From Combretum micranthum (taxonomy: Eukaryota > Streptophyta > Magnoliopsida > Myrtales > Combretaceae), in the NCBI GenBank assembly GCA_024138025.1, contig JAMXBD010003370.1:59854-123853 (forward strand): 64,000 nt of DNA. The letters are read 5' to 3'. Positions 1 through 11,655 of this stretch are shown here, piece after piece; position 1 is the first letter of the stretch, and each line of letters begins with the position of its first letter. Below the pieces are notes generated by a model, which saw only the letters and a program-made list of their open reading frames with translations, made no database searches and was not told where the DNA came from. The translations under genes were made by a program, and so were the position numbers.

Positions 1-1413
1 TTTTGTTATCTTATATTTTTATGTTTCACATAAACTTATTCTAAGTGACAAAAAGCCTTCTTTTATTTAATTATCTTTAGAAAATAAAACTTTTGGACAA
101 CAATCTAAATGAACATGATTATGAGAATAATAATAAACAAAATAACATAAAGCATAAATAATAAAGTCAAGTATTGGAGTCTTAGCTTTTTCAAGGCTCC
201 CGGGACTAAGAAGTAAACTAGTCCCATAATAAATAAAATGAAAGAAAGAAAAGCTTGTTTTGACTTGATGAGGACAAGTCTAAGACTAGAGACTAGTCTT
301 AAAAACAACTTGAAATAAATAAATGCATTGAAGTAAATAAATTGCAAGATTATGAGCTTATATGCTCTAAATAGTATATATAGCTATATAGATATAGTAG
401 ATAGTTATGAACATAAAAGAACATAAATGAACATAAGAGAAACATAAATGAATATAAAGGAAACATGAACATAAAGGAATTATGATTATGAACAAAAACA
501 AAGTATGAACCTATTGTGCTTTCTTAACCTTCATGGTTTTAGAAAACACACACTAAGCTCATACTAAGTAGATGAACATGGAGACTTCTTGAAGAACTTT
601 ACCTAAAGAAGATGACTAAAGAGGACTTCTTGAAGAACTTCTTGGAGAGAAATTCTTGAGAGATTTTGATAGAGTAATTTTAGTAGAAGTGGTGTGAAAG
701 AAGTGAAAGAGGAGGGGGGTATTTATAGGAAAATGTGGAGTGATTTTTGTGTGATTAAAATAAAGAAAATTAAAAAAATTGAGGGAAAGAGAGGAGGGGC
801 GCCGGCCATGTAGGGAAGAGGGGGGAGTGATTTATTTTTTACTTTTTGAAGAAATAAATGTAATATGTAAGTAGATGTGATATAAAGTTATGGGAAAGGT
901 AAAAAGTTAAATTATAGGTTATGTAGAGTGTAAGAATAGGTGTAAGAAAAAGTAGAGATAAAAGAATAGTGTAGAATAGTAATGAATAGTGTAATGTAAA
1001 GTAGATATGACAATTAAAGTACCGGTAGTAAGAAAATACGCGTATAATAGCTATATCTGTTTTTTTACTTACCGAAAAATTACGAAACTGATATTTTTGA
1101 AAACTTATATTTTTGCGAGTCTAACGGTGTATTCGGAATATTTTTACTATTCCGGGCTTCCGGACACGTTTTTCGAGAACTGTGCCGATCGTTCGAAGGA
1201 CACCCGAATTTCGCGAAACTGAAACTTTTATAAAACCTTGGTTATTACGAACTATTTTAGCTAATAATCCAACTTCGTTTTTCAGGGCCAAGAAAACGGC
1301 AATGCCGGATTTAGTGGATACGGTAAACTAGGGTTTTGTTGACCTTTAGGGTTCCGTTTGACTTCCGGTTTAGGGTTTTATGCTAAACTGATTCCGAAAT
1401 TTAGGGGTTTACA
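1..1413 (-). repeat. Family 1 gypsy LTR, 5' part (LTR #1), outermost of a nested chain
   Basis: The reverse complement starts at 1413 with TGTAAACCCC and runs through the family 1 LTR landmarks: AAACCCTA-rich U3, a TACGCGTATTTTC block, TATA box, splice-donor-like TTTAGGTAAAG and the ACTAGTC hairpins. The 3' half lies beyond the left window edge. It interrupts LTR #2 at 1413/1414, so TCTTT at 1414-1418 should be one target-site copy; the partner is outside the window. The ORFs here are low-complexity shadows. Seen: LTR start and landmarks. Inferred: insertion order. Confidence 0.8.
720..727 (-). promoter_or_regulatory. LTR #1 TATA box
   Basis: On the minus strand this is CCTATAAATACCCC, the same core promoter string found at the matching place in every family 1 LTR here. 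A splice-donor-like TTTAGGTAAAG follows about 120 nt downstream. Confidence 0.7.
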
Positions 1414-2356
1414 TCTTTACTTAAAAATTCCTTAGCCATTCATCTTGTTATCTTTTATAAAAAAACCATTGATGTATCAACAAATAGTTTTCTTTTGAAA
1501 AACAAAGTGAGTTATAAGGTTTAAGTAGCTTTTAAAGTAAAGGAAGTTTCTAATATTATAGTGAGTTCTTTTTGTAACTGAAAGAAATGAGTTTATTTTT
1601 GTTACTTTACATAAACTTATCTCTAAGTGACAAAATTCTTCTTGTTTAATTATTTTTTAGAAATTAAAATTTTTTGGACAACAATCTAAATGAATATGAT
1701 TATGAAATAAATAGTAAACAAAATAACATAAAACATAAATAATAAAGTCAAGTATTAGAGCCTTAGCTTTTTCAAGGCTCCCGAGACCAAGAAGTAGACT
1801 AGTCCCAAAATAAAATAAAATGTAAGAAAGAAAAACTTGTTTTGACTTGATGAGGACAAGTCTAAGACTAGAGACTAGTCTTAATTTAACAGAAATGAAT
1901 AAAAAAATTGCCAGAAATTAATAAATAAATTGCCAAGGAAAGTAAATAAATTGCATTGCATAAAAGTAAATAAATTGCTAGTGAGCTTATATGCTCTAAA
2001 GGATATGTATATATATATAATATTTAGATATAGTAGCAATAATAAGAACAAAAATAATAATATGAACATAAATAAATTTTTCATGAACAAGAACAATACA
2101 TGTACATAATGTAGCTTCCAGAACTTGTAGTCTTTGGAAACTCACACTATGGTCATGTAAAGTTACATGACATGAAGAAGAAGAAAATAGTATGAAGGTA
2201 GTTACCTAAAGAAGACTTTGCTATGGTTATGTATTATGGGTTTTAGTTGTTGGTAGAAGTTGTTGTAGAAATTTGAGAGAGTTTGAGAGGAAATTGAGAG
2301 AGTTTTGGTAAAAATTTGTGGGTAGTGAATTGTGAAAGAAGTGAAAGAGGAGGGGA

Positions 2357-2364
2357 TATTTATA
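2357..2364 (-). promoter_or_regulatory. LTR #2 TATA box
   Basis: Minus-strand CCTATAAATATCCCC in the family-wide promoter context, followed by the conserved TTTAGGTAAC donor-like site near 2205. Confidence 0.65.
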
Positions 2365-2431
2365 GGAAAATGTGGAGTGAATTTTGTGTGATTAAAATAA
2401 ATGAAAAAATTAAAATAAATTGAGAGATAGA

Positions 2432-2449
2432 GGGGGGGGGGGGGGGGGG
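2432..2449. repeat. Run of 18 G followed by T and GGGG
   Basis: The run replaces the short G/C patch next to GGCGCCGG that the other LTRs carry at this place, upstream of the minus-strand TATA box. It could fold as a G-quadruplex. Its exact length is likely unstable in sequencing. Confidence 0.9.
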
Positions 2450-3125
2450 TGGGGCGGCGCCGAGCACATGATGTAGAGGGGGAAGAGAATTTATTTTTTT
2501 TTTTATTTTGATAAGTGAAAAGATGTAATGTGTAAGGTAATGTGAAATAAAGTTATGGAAAAGGTAAAAAGTTAATGTTATAGGTTATGGAGTGTGTAAG
2601 AATAGGTATAAGAAAAAGTAGAGATAAAAGAATAGTGTAGAATAGTAATGAATAGTGTAATGTAAGATAGATATGACTAATAAAGTACCAGTAGTAAGAA
2701 AATACGCGTATAATAGCTATATCTGTTATTTTTAGCTAACAAAAAATTTTGAAATCGATATTTTTGAAAACCTTATATTTTTACGAGTCTAATGGTGTAT
2801 TCGGAATATTTTTACTATTTCGGGCTCCCGGACACGTTTTCCAAGAACTGTGTCCGATCGGATTCAAAGGACACCTGAAATTCGCGAAACTGATATTTTT
2901 ATAAAATCTATGGTTATTACGAACTATTCTAGCTAATCATCCCAACTTCGTTTTCCAGAGCCAAAGAAAACGGCAATACCGGATTTAATAGGTTACGGTA
3001 AACTAGGGTTTTGTTGACCTTTAGGGTTCCGTTTGATTTCCGGTTTAGGGTTTTATGCTAAACCGATTCCAATAATTTGGGGGTTTACAATTCCTCTAAG
3101 CGGATGAGTCGTTCACACACTCCAC

Positions 3126-3172
3126 TTAATCGTAATAATCCTCGAGGTAAAGGAATCCTTCCTCGAGGTTGC
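3126..3172 (-). other. LTR #3 exon-like segment after a splice acceptor
   Basis: On the minus strand TTTTCTTTTGCTAG precedes GCAACCTCGAGG. The segment reads NLEEGFLYLEDYYD then TAA at its low-coordinate end. It is the counterpart of the YPEDYYD-stop segment in the plus-strand LTRs, with P changed to L. No in-frame ATG was found, so translation is unproven. Confidence 0.4.
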
Positions 3173-4822
3173 CTAGCAAAAGAAAATACCCATAATAAGT
3201 ATTTCTTGATGATTTTCTTGAAATTTGACAAAACAATGTCAAAAGAACGTTAAAGTTCGTATAAAGGAATGTTGCAACTTAAAATGGCCATAACTTGGTC
3301 ATTTTAACTCGGAATTGCGCATATGATATACCGATTTTTATCTACTCGAAAAGATCAACCCATTTCCAAAATTACTTTTAACAATCAAGGTCATATAGGC
3401 CTCGATATAGTGGCGACAAGGTTCACCACGAATTTTCCAACATAAAACAACTTTGGTTCAAGAAATCAATATTTGTTTGATAAATACTTAGTTATTTATA
3501 TAGTTGAAAAATTCTCTTTTTTATGGTTACTTAGCTCATATTCATTCATGCTCAAGTGTTTTGTTGTCCATTTATTTTACTTAAGTATAACCATGTCGGT
3601 TTTGGAGTTGTTTTATGAAAATAAGAATTTCATGTTTGTAAACTTCTTGAAATCGCTATTTTGTTTCTTTTTATTTTACAACAAAATTCATATTGGCTTA
3701 TGCATATATATCCAAGTAACGTTTCGAAAATAAATTTTTCTTCCTTCTAAGTTTTCTACACTAATATTATTTAGAGTTTTTAGAAAATACCCTATTATCC
3801 CTATTCAATTTTCTTGTACAAATTCCTTTGTCTATTTGTTTGAAAAAATCTTTATTTGAAAATTCCTCATTCTTTCCTCATATCTTATGTTTTTCATAGA
3901 ATCATCCATGCATAAAAATTTGTTTCCTTTTATAACAACAATGTGAAACAATATGTGACTTAAGAACTTTTTATAGTAAGAGTAGTTTCTAAAATCTTAT
4001 TGGTTTCTTCTTATAACCTGAAAAGAAATAATTTTATTTTTTTTTCAAACCATAGACCTCCTTATTTCTAAGTGTCAAAATCTTCTTTTTGTCAATTTAT
4101 TTTGGAACTTGAAACTTTGGACAACGATTTAAATGAACATGAACTATGAGAATAATAGTAAGCAAAAATAACATAAGACATAAATAATAAAGTCAAGTAT
4201 TGGAGTCTTAGCTGTTTCAAGGCTCCCGGGACTAAGAAGTAAACTAGTCCCAAAATAAAATGAAAGAAATAAAGAAAGAAAGAAAAACTTGTTTTGACTT
4301 GATGAAGACAAGTCTAAGACTAGAGACTAGTCTTAATTTAACAAGGAATAAATAAATAAATTGCAATGAATAAATAAATAAATTGCTTTGCATGAAATAA
4401 ATAAATTGCAAGTGAGCTTATATGCTCTAAAGAATATGTATATATATATGTAGATAATATTATTTAGATATAGAAACAATAATAAACAAAAATAATAACA
4501 TGAATTTAAATAAATTTTCAAGAACAAGAACAATACATGAACATAATGCACTTCCATAACTTGTAGTCTTTGGAAACTCACACTATGGTCATGTAAAGTT
4601 ACATGACATGAAGAAAGAAAAAATATAGAAGGTGGTTACCTAAAGGAGACTTTGGTATGGTTATGTGGTTATGGGTTTTAGTTGTTGGTAGAAGTTGTTG
4701 TAGAAATATTTTGAGAGAGTTTTGGGATGGTATTTTGAGAGAGTTTTGAGAGAAGAAATTGAGAGAGTTTTGGTAAAATTTGTGAGTAGTGAATGTGTGA
4801 AAGAAGTGAAAGAGGAGGGGGG

Positions 4823-4830
4823 TATTTATA
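4823..4830 (-). promoter_or_regulatory. LTR #3 TATA box
   Basis: Minus-strand CCTATAAATACCCC in the conserved family 1 promoter block, with a donor-like CCTTTAGGTAACC downstream near 4636. Confidence 0.7.
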
Positions 4831-5530
4831 GGAAAATGTGGAGTGATTTTTGTGTGATTAAAATAAAGAAAAATTGAAACAAAATTGAGGGAGAGGGGGC
4901 ATAGGGGCGCCGGCCATGTAGTGAATAGAGGGGGAGTGATTTTTTTTTTGACTTTTGTTAAATGAAAGATGTAATGTGTGAGGTAGTGTGAAATAAAGTT
5001 ATGGGAAAGGTAAAAAGTTAAGGTTATAGGTTATGGATGTGTAATAATAGGTGTAAGAAAAAGTAGAGATAAAAGAATAGTGTAGAATAGTAATGAATAG
5101 TGTAATGTAAGATAGATATGACTAATAAAGTACCAGTAGTAAGAAAATACGCGTATAGCTATATCTGTTATTTTTAGTTATCGAAAAATTTTTGAAATTG
5201 ATATTTTTGAAAACCTTATATTTTACGAGTCTAACGGTGTATTCAGAATATTTTTACTATTCCAAGCTCCCGGACACGTTTTCGAGAACTGTGTCCGATC
5301 AGGTTCGAAGGACATCCGAATTTCGCAAAACTGATATTTTTATGAAACCTATGGTTATTATGAACTATTCTAGCTAATCATCCCAACTTCGTTTTCCAGG
5401 GCCAAAGAAAACGGCAAAACCGGATTTAATCGGTTACGGTAAACTAGGGTTTTGTTGACCTTTAGGGTTCCGTTTGACTTCCGGTTTAGGGTTTTATGCT
5501 AAACCGATTCCAATAATTTGGGGGTTTACA

Positions 5531-5948
5531 CTTATACCTCTATAGGTATCTCTTGCAATTTAACTTTTTTTTATTGAAGCCACGAGGACCTTGCACCCAA
5601 GTATTTCCTTTTTTAGTTAAGAAATTTTAGATGAAGTTTAACATTACCTTAGATGTAGACTTCATAGAAAAATTTCTCGTAATAGATTCTAGCATGTTTT
5701 AATGGGGGAATGCCCTTAACACTTGTAAGACATTATTTATTAATGAATGAATATTATGATTTTCATTTCTTAATTTGTTATTGTATCTTCTTAAGTTTCA
5801 TATTTCAAAGTATGGTTCTTTAAAAATTGTGAGAGTATGCCTTGCACCTAATATCGAAGCTTATGGGAATGAGTAAGGTTGTCATACTTAAGCTTTATTA
5901 TTAAATGTGGCAAATTGTTACATTTAAGATACCTTTTGGGGCGTGACA
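5531..5948 (+). repeat. Family 1 LTR 3' end fragment, plus strand
   Basis: It carries the family 3'-end landmarks in order: GGGGGAATGCCC, CGAAGCTT, the ATGAGTA/TTGTCAT hairpin core, GTGGC, and the terminal GGGGCGTGACA ending at 5948. The upstream part is separated or lost through the insertion of LTR #3. Flank after the CA end is CTAAT. Confidence 0.75.
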
Positions 5949-6849
5949 CTAATGAAATAGGAATTTGACTAAATTTAAAATAAAAGAAAACACCTTAAAT
6001 AAAATATAGATGTCAAATAAAATCAACAAAAGCAAAATGAAAATAAATAAAAAATTGCAAATATCAATTACCCTAAAATAAATATACTAAAAAGACTATA
6101 TAAATAGTAAAAGCTTAATAAGTAAGATTATTAAGCAAAATAAGACTTAAAATATCCTATCGCAATTATCAATACTCATGAAATAAACAAAATTTACAGA
6201 TTGATAAAATTAAATCAACTACCATACAACACTCAAAATAAGTAATCTAAATATCTGATTATACGCTAAAATGGAGTTAAAATGAAAAATAGACCTAGTT
6301 AAAAATTATACAATTAAAGTTAGTACCTATAATTTTAGGAAGACTTCTCTTAAAGAAAATGTGTGTAAATGAATTTTCTAACAGTGTCAAAAAGGACTAA
6401 CCTATATAAAATTCAAAACTCTAACCTCAAAAAATAAAGTAAATTAAAAAGAGTAAAAATAAAAGTAGGTTATAAAAAGTACAACCAAAAGCTTTACAGA
6501 TAATAGTAAATAATATAATCTGTTTCTTATTTCATAGGAATGATAGATCAGTTCTTGAAATTCTAGTAATCTATCACGACAAATTAACGAGGACAACAGG
6601 TGAGCAACTTTGACCTTGTCGCATTGTTTATGCTTATAGAGTAGTTGCATTTGTAATAATTTATTCAACTAAAATGCATGTGGGATTAGGTATAATGTAT
6701 GATGATTGGTGTATGCTTGAATGCCAAATTATTATAATATAAGTGATAGTTCTTTTGTATGATAAATATTGTATGAAGAATGTTGATACTTGTCTATTAA
6801 TTGTATGATCACCTTAAACTTGACTAAAATTACTGGTACCATAAATGAA
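5949..6849. other. AT-rich spacer, nothing recognised
   Basis: A very A-rich stretch without a primer-binding site, coding similarity or clear terminal repeats. The short minus ORF at 6444-6668 has no recognisable motif and is treated as chance. Confidence 0.5.
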
Positions 6850-7783
6850 AGTGGACATACGTTGCATTATATGCACATATTACATTTTAAAAGGAGTGAT
6901 GACCCCGCTCGTATTAGCATTTCGGTTCTCTAGTGATGTGCCTGGTTTTTCCAGATGATATTTTCCTTGTTCTTTCAGGAGCACCTTTGTTTTGTTATGT
7001 TCCACAGGAACTAACTGGTATCGAAGGAACACTGCTCGTGGTATCGACATGAAATGGCTAATACTTAATGGTGTTTCTTTGTTCCAAGTATAAGAGTGAA
7101 ATGTTTTAAAGTAATTTGTGAGAGTTATGGTACCTATTCTTCCTTGGTTCTCTGATTCTCCTAGGTACGGTATATTGCTCTTCATGGATTCCTTCCAACC
7201 TCGATGGGAGGGCGTAAATCCACATCATGTTTGGATTCCGATTATCTAACTTGTACTTGCACATATGTTTGAATGTTGCATGGCATACACTTGTTAATTA
7301 AACTTGTTTGCAATTGTTTGATGTGTGGTCTGGTTAGGTTATCTCACTGAGCCCGTGGTTCGCTCACCCTCCAATAGTTTTTGTACAGGATTAATATTAG
7401 CTAAGATTGGGCTAAGAATGTCTGAAAAGAGCTTCTCCAACAGACTTTATTGAAGATAGAAATATTGGTTATGCTAAACTTAGTGTATAAATTAGATAAA
7501 TTACGTAAACGATTGAGATTTGTATGTTGTAGGGTTGTAATCCCATTTTCACTATTTGGTAGGAGATATTGATTCTCTGCGATCTTGGTAATAAGTGGAA
7601 AAATCGAATTCCACAATTGAATTCCAATAATATTATAATACGTATATCCTTTAAATAATAGATATTAACAAATAGGTAGAGTCTGGTACACTCTGACTTG
7701 CAAGACGGTTCTTATATTAAAGGTGCATACGTGGTATGATAACTTTAGACTAATCTTACTAAGCCTCCTTTTGAGGCGTCACA
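6850..7783 (+). repeat. Decayed long-LTR 3' part, plus strand
   Basis: The stretch GGGAGGGCGTAAATCC near 7206, the phrase ATCTCACTGAGCCC near 7340, an acceptor-like TTTTTGTACAG ending at 7388 and a terminal GAGGCGTCACA ending at 7783 follow the same order as in the intact LTRs. The left limit is approximate and the sequence is strongly diverged, so it is an old insertion or a separate subfamily. It shows no internal region or PBS after 7783. Confidence 0.5.
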
Positions 7784-8689
7784 GATGTTGCTTAGATGTC
7801 AGGACTCGACCTAAGTTATGGCTTTCTGCTAAAAAGGCTCAAGTTCTTCTCCAAATTCAATGAGGGGTAAATCGATGTCATTGAGAACTTAAAGGCAGCA
7901 TTCGATCCAAGCTATACTTTTCCTTTTGAAGGTGTGATTTTTGTCTAGCTTTAATGACGGGGGTAAATTCAAGGCTCGACATTGCGGCATGACAGAAGCT
8001 ATTTTATAAAGTCTAGGGCTCGATCACCTCAAAACAAATATCGAGTGTCATGTCGATGGCTTAATATAGGGTGCGAAAGACCATTTTGCCTTTGTTTTAC
8101 CTTTGCTCTTCCCTCGACAGGTCTTTTTCCAAGGCTCGACCAGGTTTTTGCTTTGCTTAATTGTTGTTGTTTTGCTCCAAATCTAATCAAAACAATTTGT
8201 TTCCACTTCTTTTTGTTTAGAAGATGAAAAAACCACATTTAAGCTATAAAGCACAAGATTTATAGGAATTTATCACAAATGCATTAGATTAAGCTTAAAT
8301 TTCTATTAATAGAATAGAGTAAAATAAACTTATCAATACATTAAGACTAACATAATCTACAGTTTATTTGATTGTTGCTCAACAAATTTTATATTCTAAA
8401 TCGTTAAATTAGATTATGAAAACAACTAGAATTTATCGCCGAAAAATAAATATCTCAAAATGATTTCCAAATAGACTATTTATAGGAGTAGACCATCATT
8501 TATTAATTGATATCATACCATCTATCATCTCAAAATATAATGTCTAGTATCTCGAAATACAACAATGGCCTTATATATGGGCCCTCATCAAATATATGTT
8601 TAATAATAAAACTTGATAATTTATAATAAAGGTAATATTCCAACGAATCTTAGTAACTCCACTTGTCAAAAAATTCTAAAAAATCCACC
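7784..8689. other. Unclassified intergenic or repeat DNA
   Basis: The motif CTCGAC recurs near 7805, 7975, 8112 and 8135. Two short overlapping ORFs on opposite strands (7982-8227 and 8029-8238) have no recognisable domain. No terminal repeat or target-site duplication could be placed. Confidence 0.35.
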
Positions 8690-9340
8690 CATACCTCATG
8701 CAATCATAAGTATCATCATCGATACCTAATAAAAAAAAAGGGAATGAGCCAAAGCCCAGTCCAAGATGGGCACACGCATTTGTTCTAAATGCAATGTAAT
8801 GTAATAATCAACAGTTTATATCATTAAATTAAAGTGTAGCAAACAATAGTGGAGCATTGATACTCCAGCAACATGTTGGGAACCTAGTGGTCCTAAGTAG
8901 TAGCAACTACTCAGGGGGTTATATAAGTAGCCTGAATATTTATATCTCCTACCTCTATAAGTAATAGCCCTATCTAAGGGTCACATCTGCTACGTATCTC
9001 TACCTTTCACGGTCTATAATATAGTGTACCTCAATTGGCACCAATAGTCGTGAACTACACTATACTACTTCTCTCCGATCCAGGTAGATGTTATCCTGCT
9101 ATCATTTCCCTCATCAACCACCTACCGAGTCACCAATGATGGCTTAAGCACCCAACTACCATGTTGGCATTACCTAGCAAGGTTACCTCCCTCCGGACTA
9201 TCTCTTAAAATTACCACGCACAAGTAGCAAATAATTATTAAGGCCGACTTTAAGTATTAATCTATTTAGGATGCCTATCCTCACAAGCAACACATAAGTC
9301 ACTGCGTACCTAATACAAAATATGTACTCTAAACAACAGA
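8690..9340 (-). repeat. Diverged family 2 LTR fragment
   Basis: It aligns by eye with parts of the two LTRs at 51443-54225 and 55926-58671: GAGCCAAAGCCCAGT, ATACTCCAGCAACATG, CTCAGGGGGTTATATAAGTAGCC, and GCCTATCCTCACAAGC then CACTGCGTACCT. On the minus strand a T-rich acceptor ending ATTAG is followed by an IDDDTYDCM reading, matching the acidic peptide in the other copies. Ends are not defined. Confidence 0.55.
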
Positions 9341-9545
9341 AGATAGACTAGAAGATAATGCAGGAGGTAGACTCCTAACAAATATTTGTCCAAGAGATTA
9401 ATTCATATAAGCATTTAAATCAAGGATTAATTACAAAATATGATACCTATGTTTGGTTAATTTGCAAACATATGACATGTGTTCATTTTTAAAGAAAAGG
9501 TGACTCGAGTTTCATGCAAAAATGTCAATATTATTTATTAATTTT

Positions 9546-10928
9546 TGTTGAGTTCTCTAAATAAGTTTTAATGATAATAAAAATGTTAAAAGAAACCTAA
9601 TTAATTTGCTTTTAAGTGTGTAGATCAAAGGTATTCAGCCTTATAAACACTTATTTAGAAAATCAAGTAGATGGTCTATCAGACCTTTAACTAGAAAAAT
9701 CATCAGACATATTGGTTGTCTACAGACCGTTGAAGTTTCATACAAAAAATTCAAGTAGGAATTATTTGAAGCCCCAGATCCACTAATTAAGTGTATTTGG
9801 GTAACGTACTTAATTCGTTCCACATTAGGAGGATAATAATCCATGGGGAATTCTTTATCTTTGATAACCTATAAAGTTTCATTTTTAAGATTTACAAAGA
9901 TTAATGAACATCAAATTCTGAAGTCCAATGAAGATTAGAGATTAACAAAAATATGTTTGAGAGTTAAAGTCGAAACAAATATGTTTTGCCTCAAGATGAC
10001 ACCTCACAGATGAAGATAAAATTTTTTTTAAGCCTTCTCGCAGTTAGAGAGATTTTTTTTTTTCAAGCTAAAGATTATCCATAGTTTGTGGGATCTTCAT
10101 ATCCAAGATCGAGATCTTATCCAATTAAGAAGATTTCAAGTGTCAAGAGCATTCGTTAATAAAGAAGCTGAACAAGATAAGCTTGGACTCAGTTTGAAAT
10201 TTAAGATGACAGTATCCCACTTTTCTAGGGATATCAACATTATCTAAAGATTATTCAAGCCATTTGAATATTTTTAAAATGTTCGAAGAAGCTAGATAAA
10301 AAATGAAGAGATATATATATATATATATATATATTCAACTCAACCTTGAAGAGAAAGAAGAAGGATCAATCAAATTTTTAATCGTGACAAAAAAAAAAAT
10401 CTTCTGAGCAAGCATATAGATACTTGAACAAACACTATGAGCTTTATTTATTCTTTTACTTTGTGATTTTAATCTTAGAGATCATATATTTTCTCTTGCT
10501 ACAATTTCATTCCTTTATCTTTTCAACTGAGGATTAGCTAAGAAGTTAGATTACAAAGTCTTGTAGTCTATATTTAGCCAAGTTGTAGGCTAGAAAGGCA
10601 GAGCAAGAGCAATTGGTGATTGTAATTCTTCTTTGCTATTGGATTAGTGGAACGACCGATGTGGAAGAATGGATCCTTAGCAGTGGAGTTGGAAGAGAGG
10701 ACTGACTTATAAGGAGGAACCTCTATAAATTGATTGTCTCTTTTACTTTTGTGCACTTTCATTTATTCTATTTATTATCTATTTATCACGTGCATTATCA
10801 ATAAAGAAAAAAATAGAAATTCTAATTTTTTTTAAATTTTCTTTGTGAAATTGTTAATGGTTTTGGCGAAAAAAGTTCTTAGTCTAAAAATTGATCCCCT
10901 CCCTCTCGTTAGCCTTTTAAGACTAACA
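9546..10928 (+). repeat. Ty1/copia 5' LTR (SIRE/Maximus-like)
   Basis: It starts TGTTGAGTTCTC with a following AATGATAAT, a pattern common at SIRE-type LTR starts, and ends ACTAACA just before a primer-binding site at 10931. Length is about 1.38 kb. The preceding five bases are ATTTT. No 3' LTR is present in the window, so LTR age cannot be judged. An (AT)12 tract lies inside. The subfamily label is inference from general features. Confidence 0.6.
10311..10334. repeat. (AT)12 microsatellite
   Basis: A perfect AT dinucleotide run inside the copia LTR. Confidence 0.95.
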
Positions 10929-10930
10929 TT

Positions 10931-10942
10931 TGGTATTAGAGC
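10931..10942 (+). promoter_or_regulatory. Copia primer-binding site (tRNA-iMet type)
   Basis: TGGTATTAGAGC differs at one base from the plant initiator tRNA-Met complement TGGTATCAGAGC. It lies two bases after the LTR end. A solo gypsy LTR is inserted six bases downstream. Confidence 0.8.
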
Positions 10943-11647
10943 AGTGACTGTAAGTTCCCGAATTTTCGGTTCCAAATTCGAAACCCAAACCCTAATCGAG
11001 AGTCAAACGGACTCTTAAGTCAACCAAAACCCTAGTATATCGTGACCGCTTAAACTCCGGCATTACCGTTTTCTCTAGCCCTAGAAAACGAAGTTGGAAA
11101 AGTTTGCCCTAATAATTCGTAATAGCCATAGGTTGCGTAAAAATATCAGATTGAAGAATTTCGAGTGTCCTTTGAACCCGATCGAAGACATGATTCTTAA
11201 AAGACGTGCCCGGAAGCCCGGAATAGGAAAATTATTCCGAATATACCGTTAGACTCGTAAAAATATAAGATTTCCAAAAATATCAATTTCGTAATTTTTC
11301 GATAACTAAAAATATCAGATATCGCTTTTATACCGTACTTTCTTACTACCGGTATTTAATTGTCATGTCTACTTTTACATTACACTATTTTCTACTATTC
11401 TACACTATTCATCTATCTCTACTTTTTCTTACAACCTATTCTTACAAGCCATACACCTATTTCTTACACATTTTCATTTCCAATACAATTTCACATCTTT
11501 CCTTTCTTACTTTAATTAATCAAAAGACAAAAAAAATTAATTTTTCTCTCTTCCCCATGCATGTTTGGCGCCGGCCCCCTTCTTGATGCCCACAAATTGT
11601 TTTGTTTTCATTTATTTTAATAACACAAATTATCTCCCCCATTTTCC

Positions 11648-11655
11648 TATAAATA
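11648..11655 (+). promoter_or_regulatory. S1 TATA box
   Basis: CCTATAAATACCCC, followed after about 125 nt by TTTAGGTAAGA, a strong donor-like match (intron would start at 11775). Confidence 0.7.

Larger units (their letters stand above)
1414..3089 (-). repeat. Family 1 gypsy LTR fragment (LTR #2)
   Basis: The minus strand begins at 3089 with TGTAAACCCCC and matches LTR #3 closely through U3, TATA box, donor and hairpin region. It is then cut at 1414 by LTR #1. It sits inside LTR #3, so ATTCC at 3090-3094 should be its right target-site copy. An 18-base G run lies just upstream of its TATA box. No coding gene is supported. Confidence 0.8.
3090..5530 (-). repeat. Family 1 gypsy LTR, U3 to acceptor region (LTR #3)
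   Basis: The minus strand starts at 5530 with TGTAAACCCCC and extends through TATA box (4823-4830), donor (near 4636), hairpins (4200-4340), the GTTATGGCC phrase and the acceptor with its exon-like segment (3126-3172). It is then cut by LTR #2 at 3090. U5 and the 3' end are not in the window. It is itself inserted in a plus-strand LTR of which 5531-5948 remains, with CTTAT at 5531-5535 as the expected target-site copy. Confidence 0.8.

Noticed and set aside
7982..8238. Overlapping ORFs on opposite strands
   Set aside because: No motif, promoter or conservation evidence; the length is within chance.
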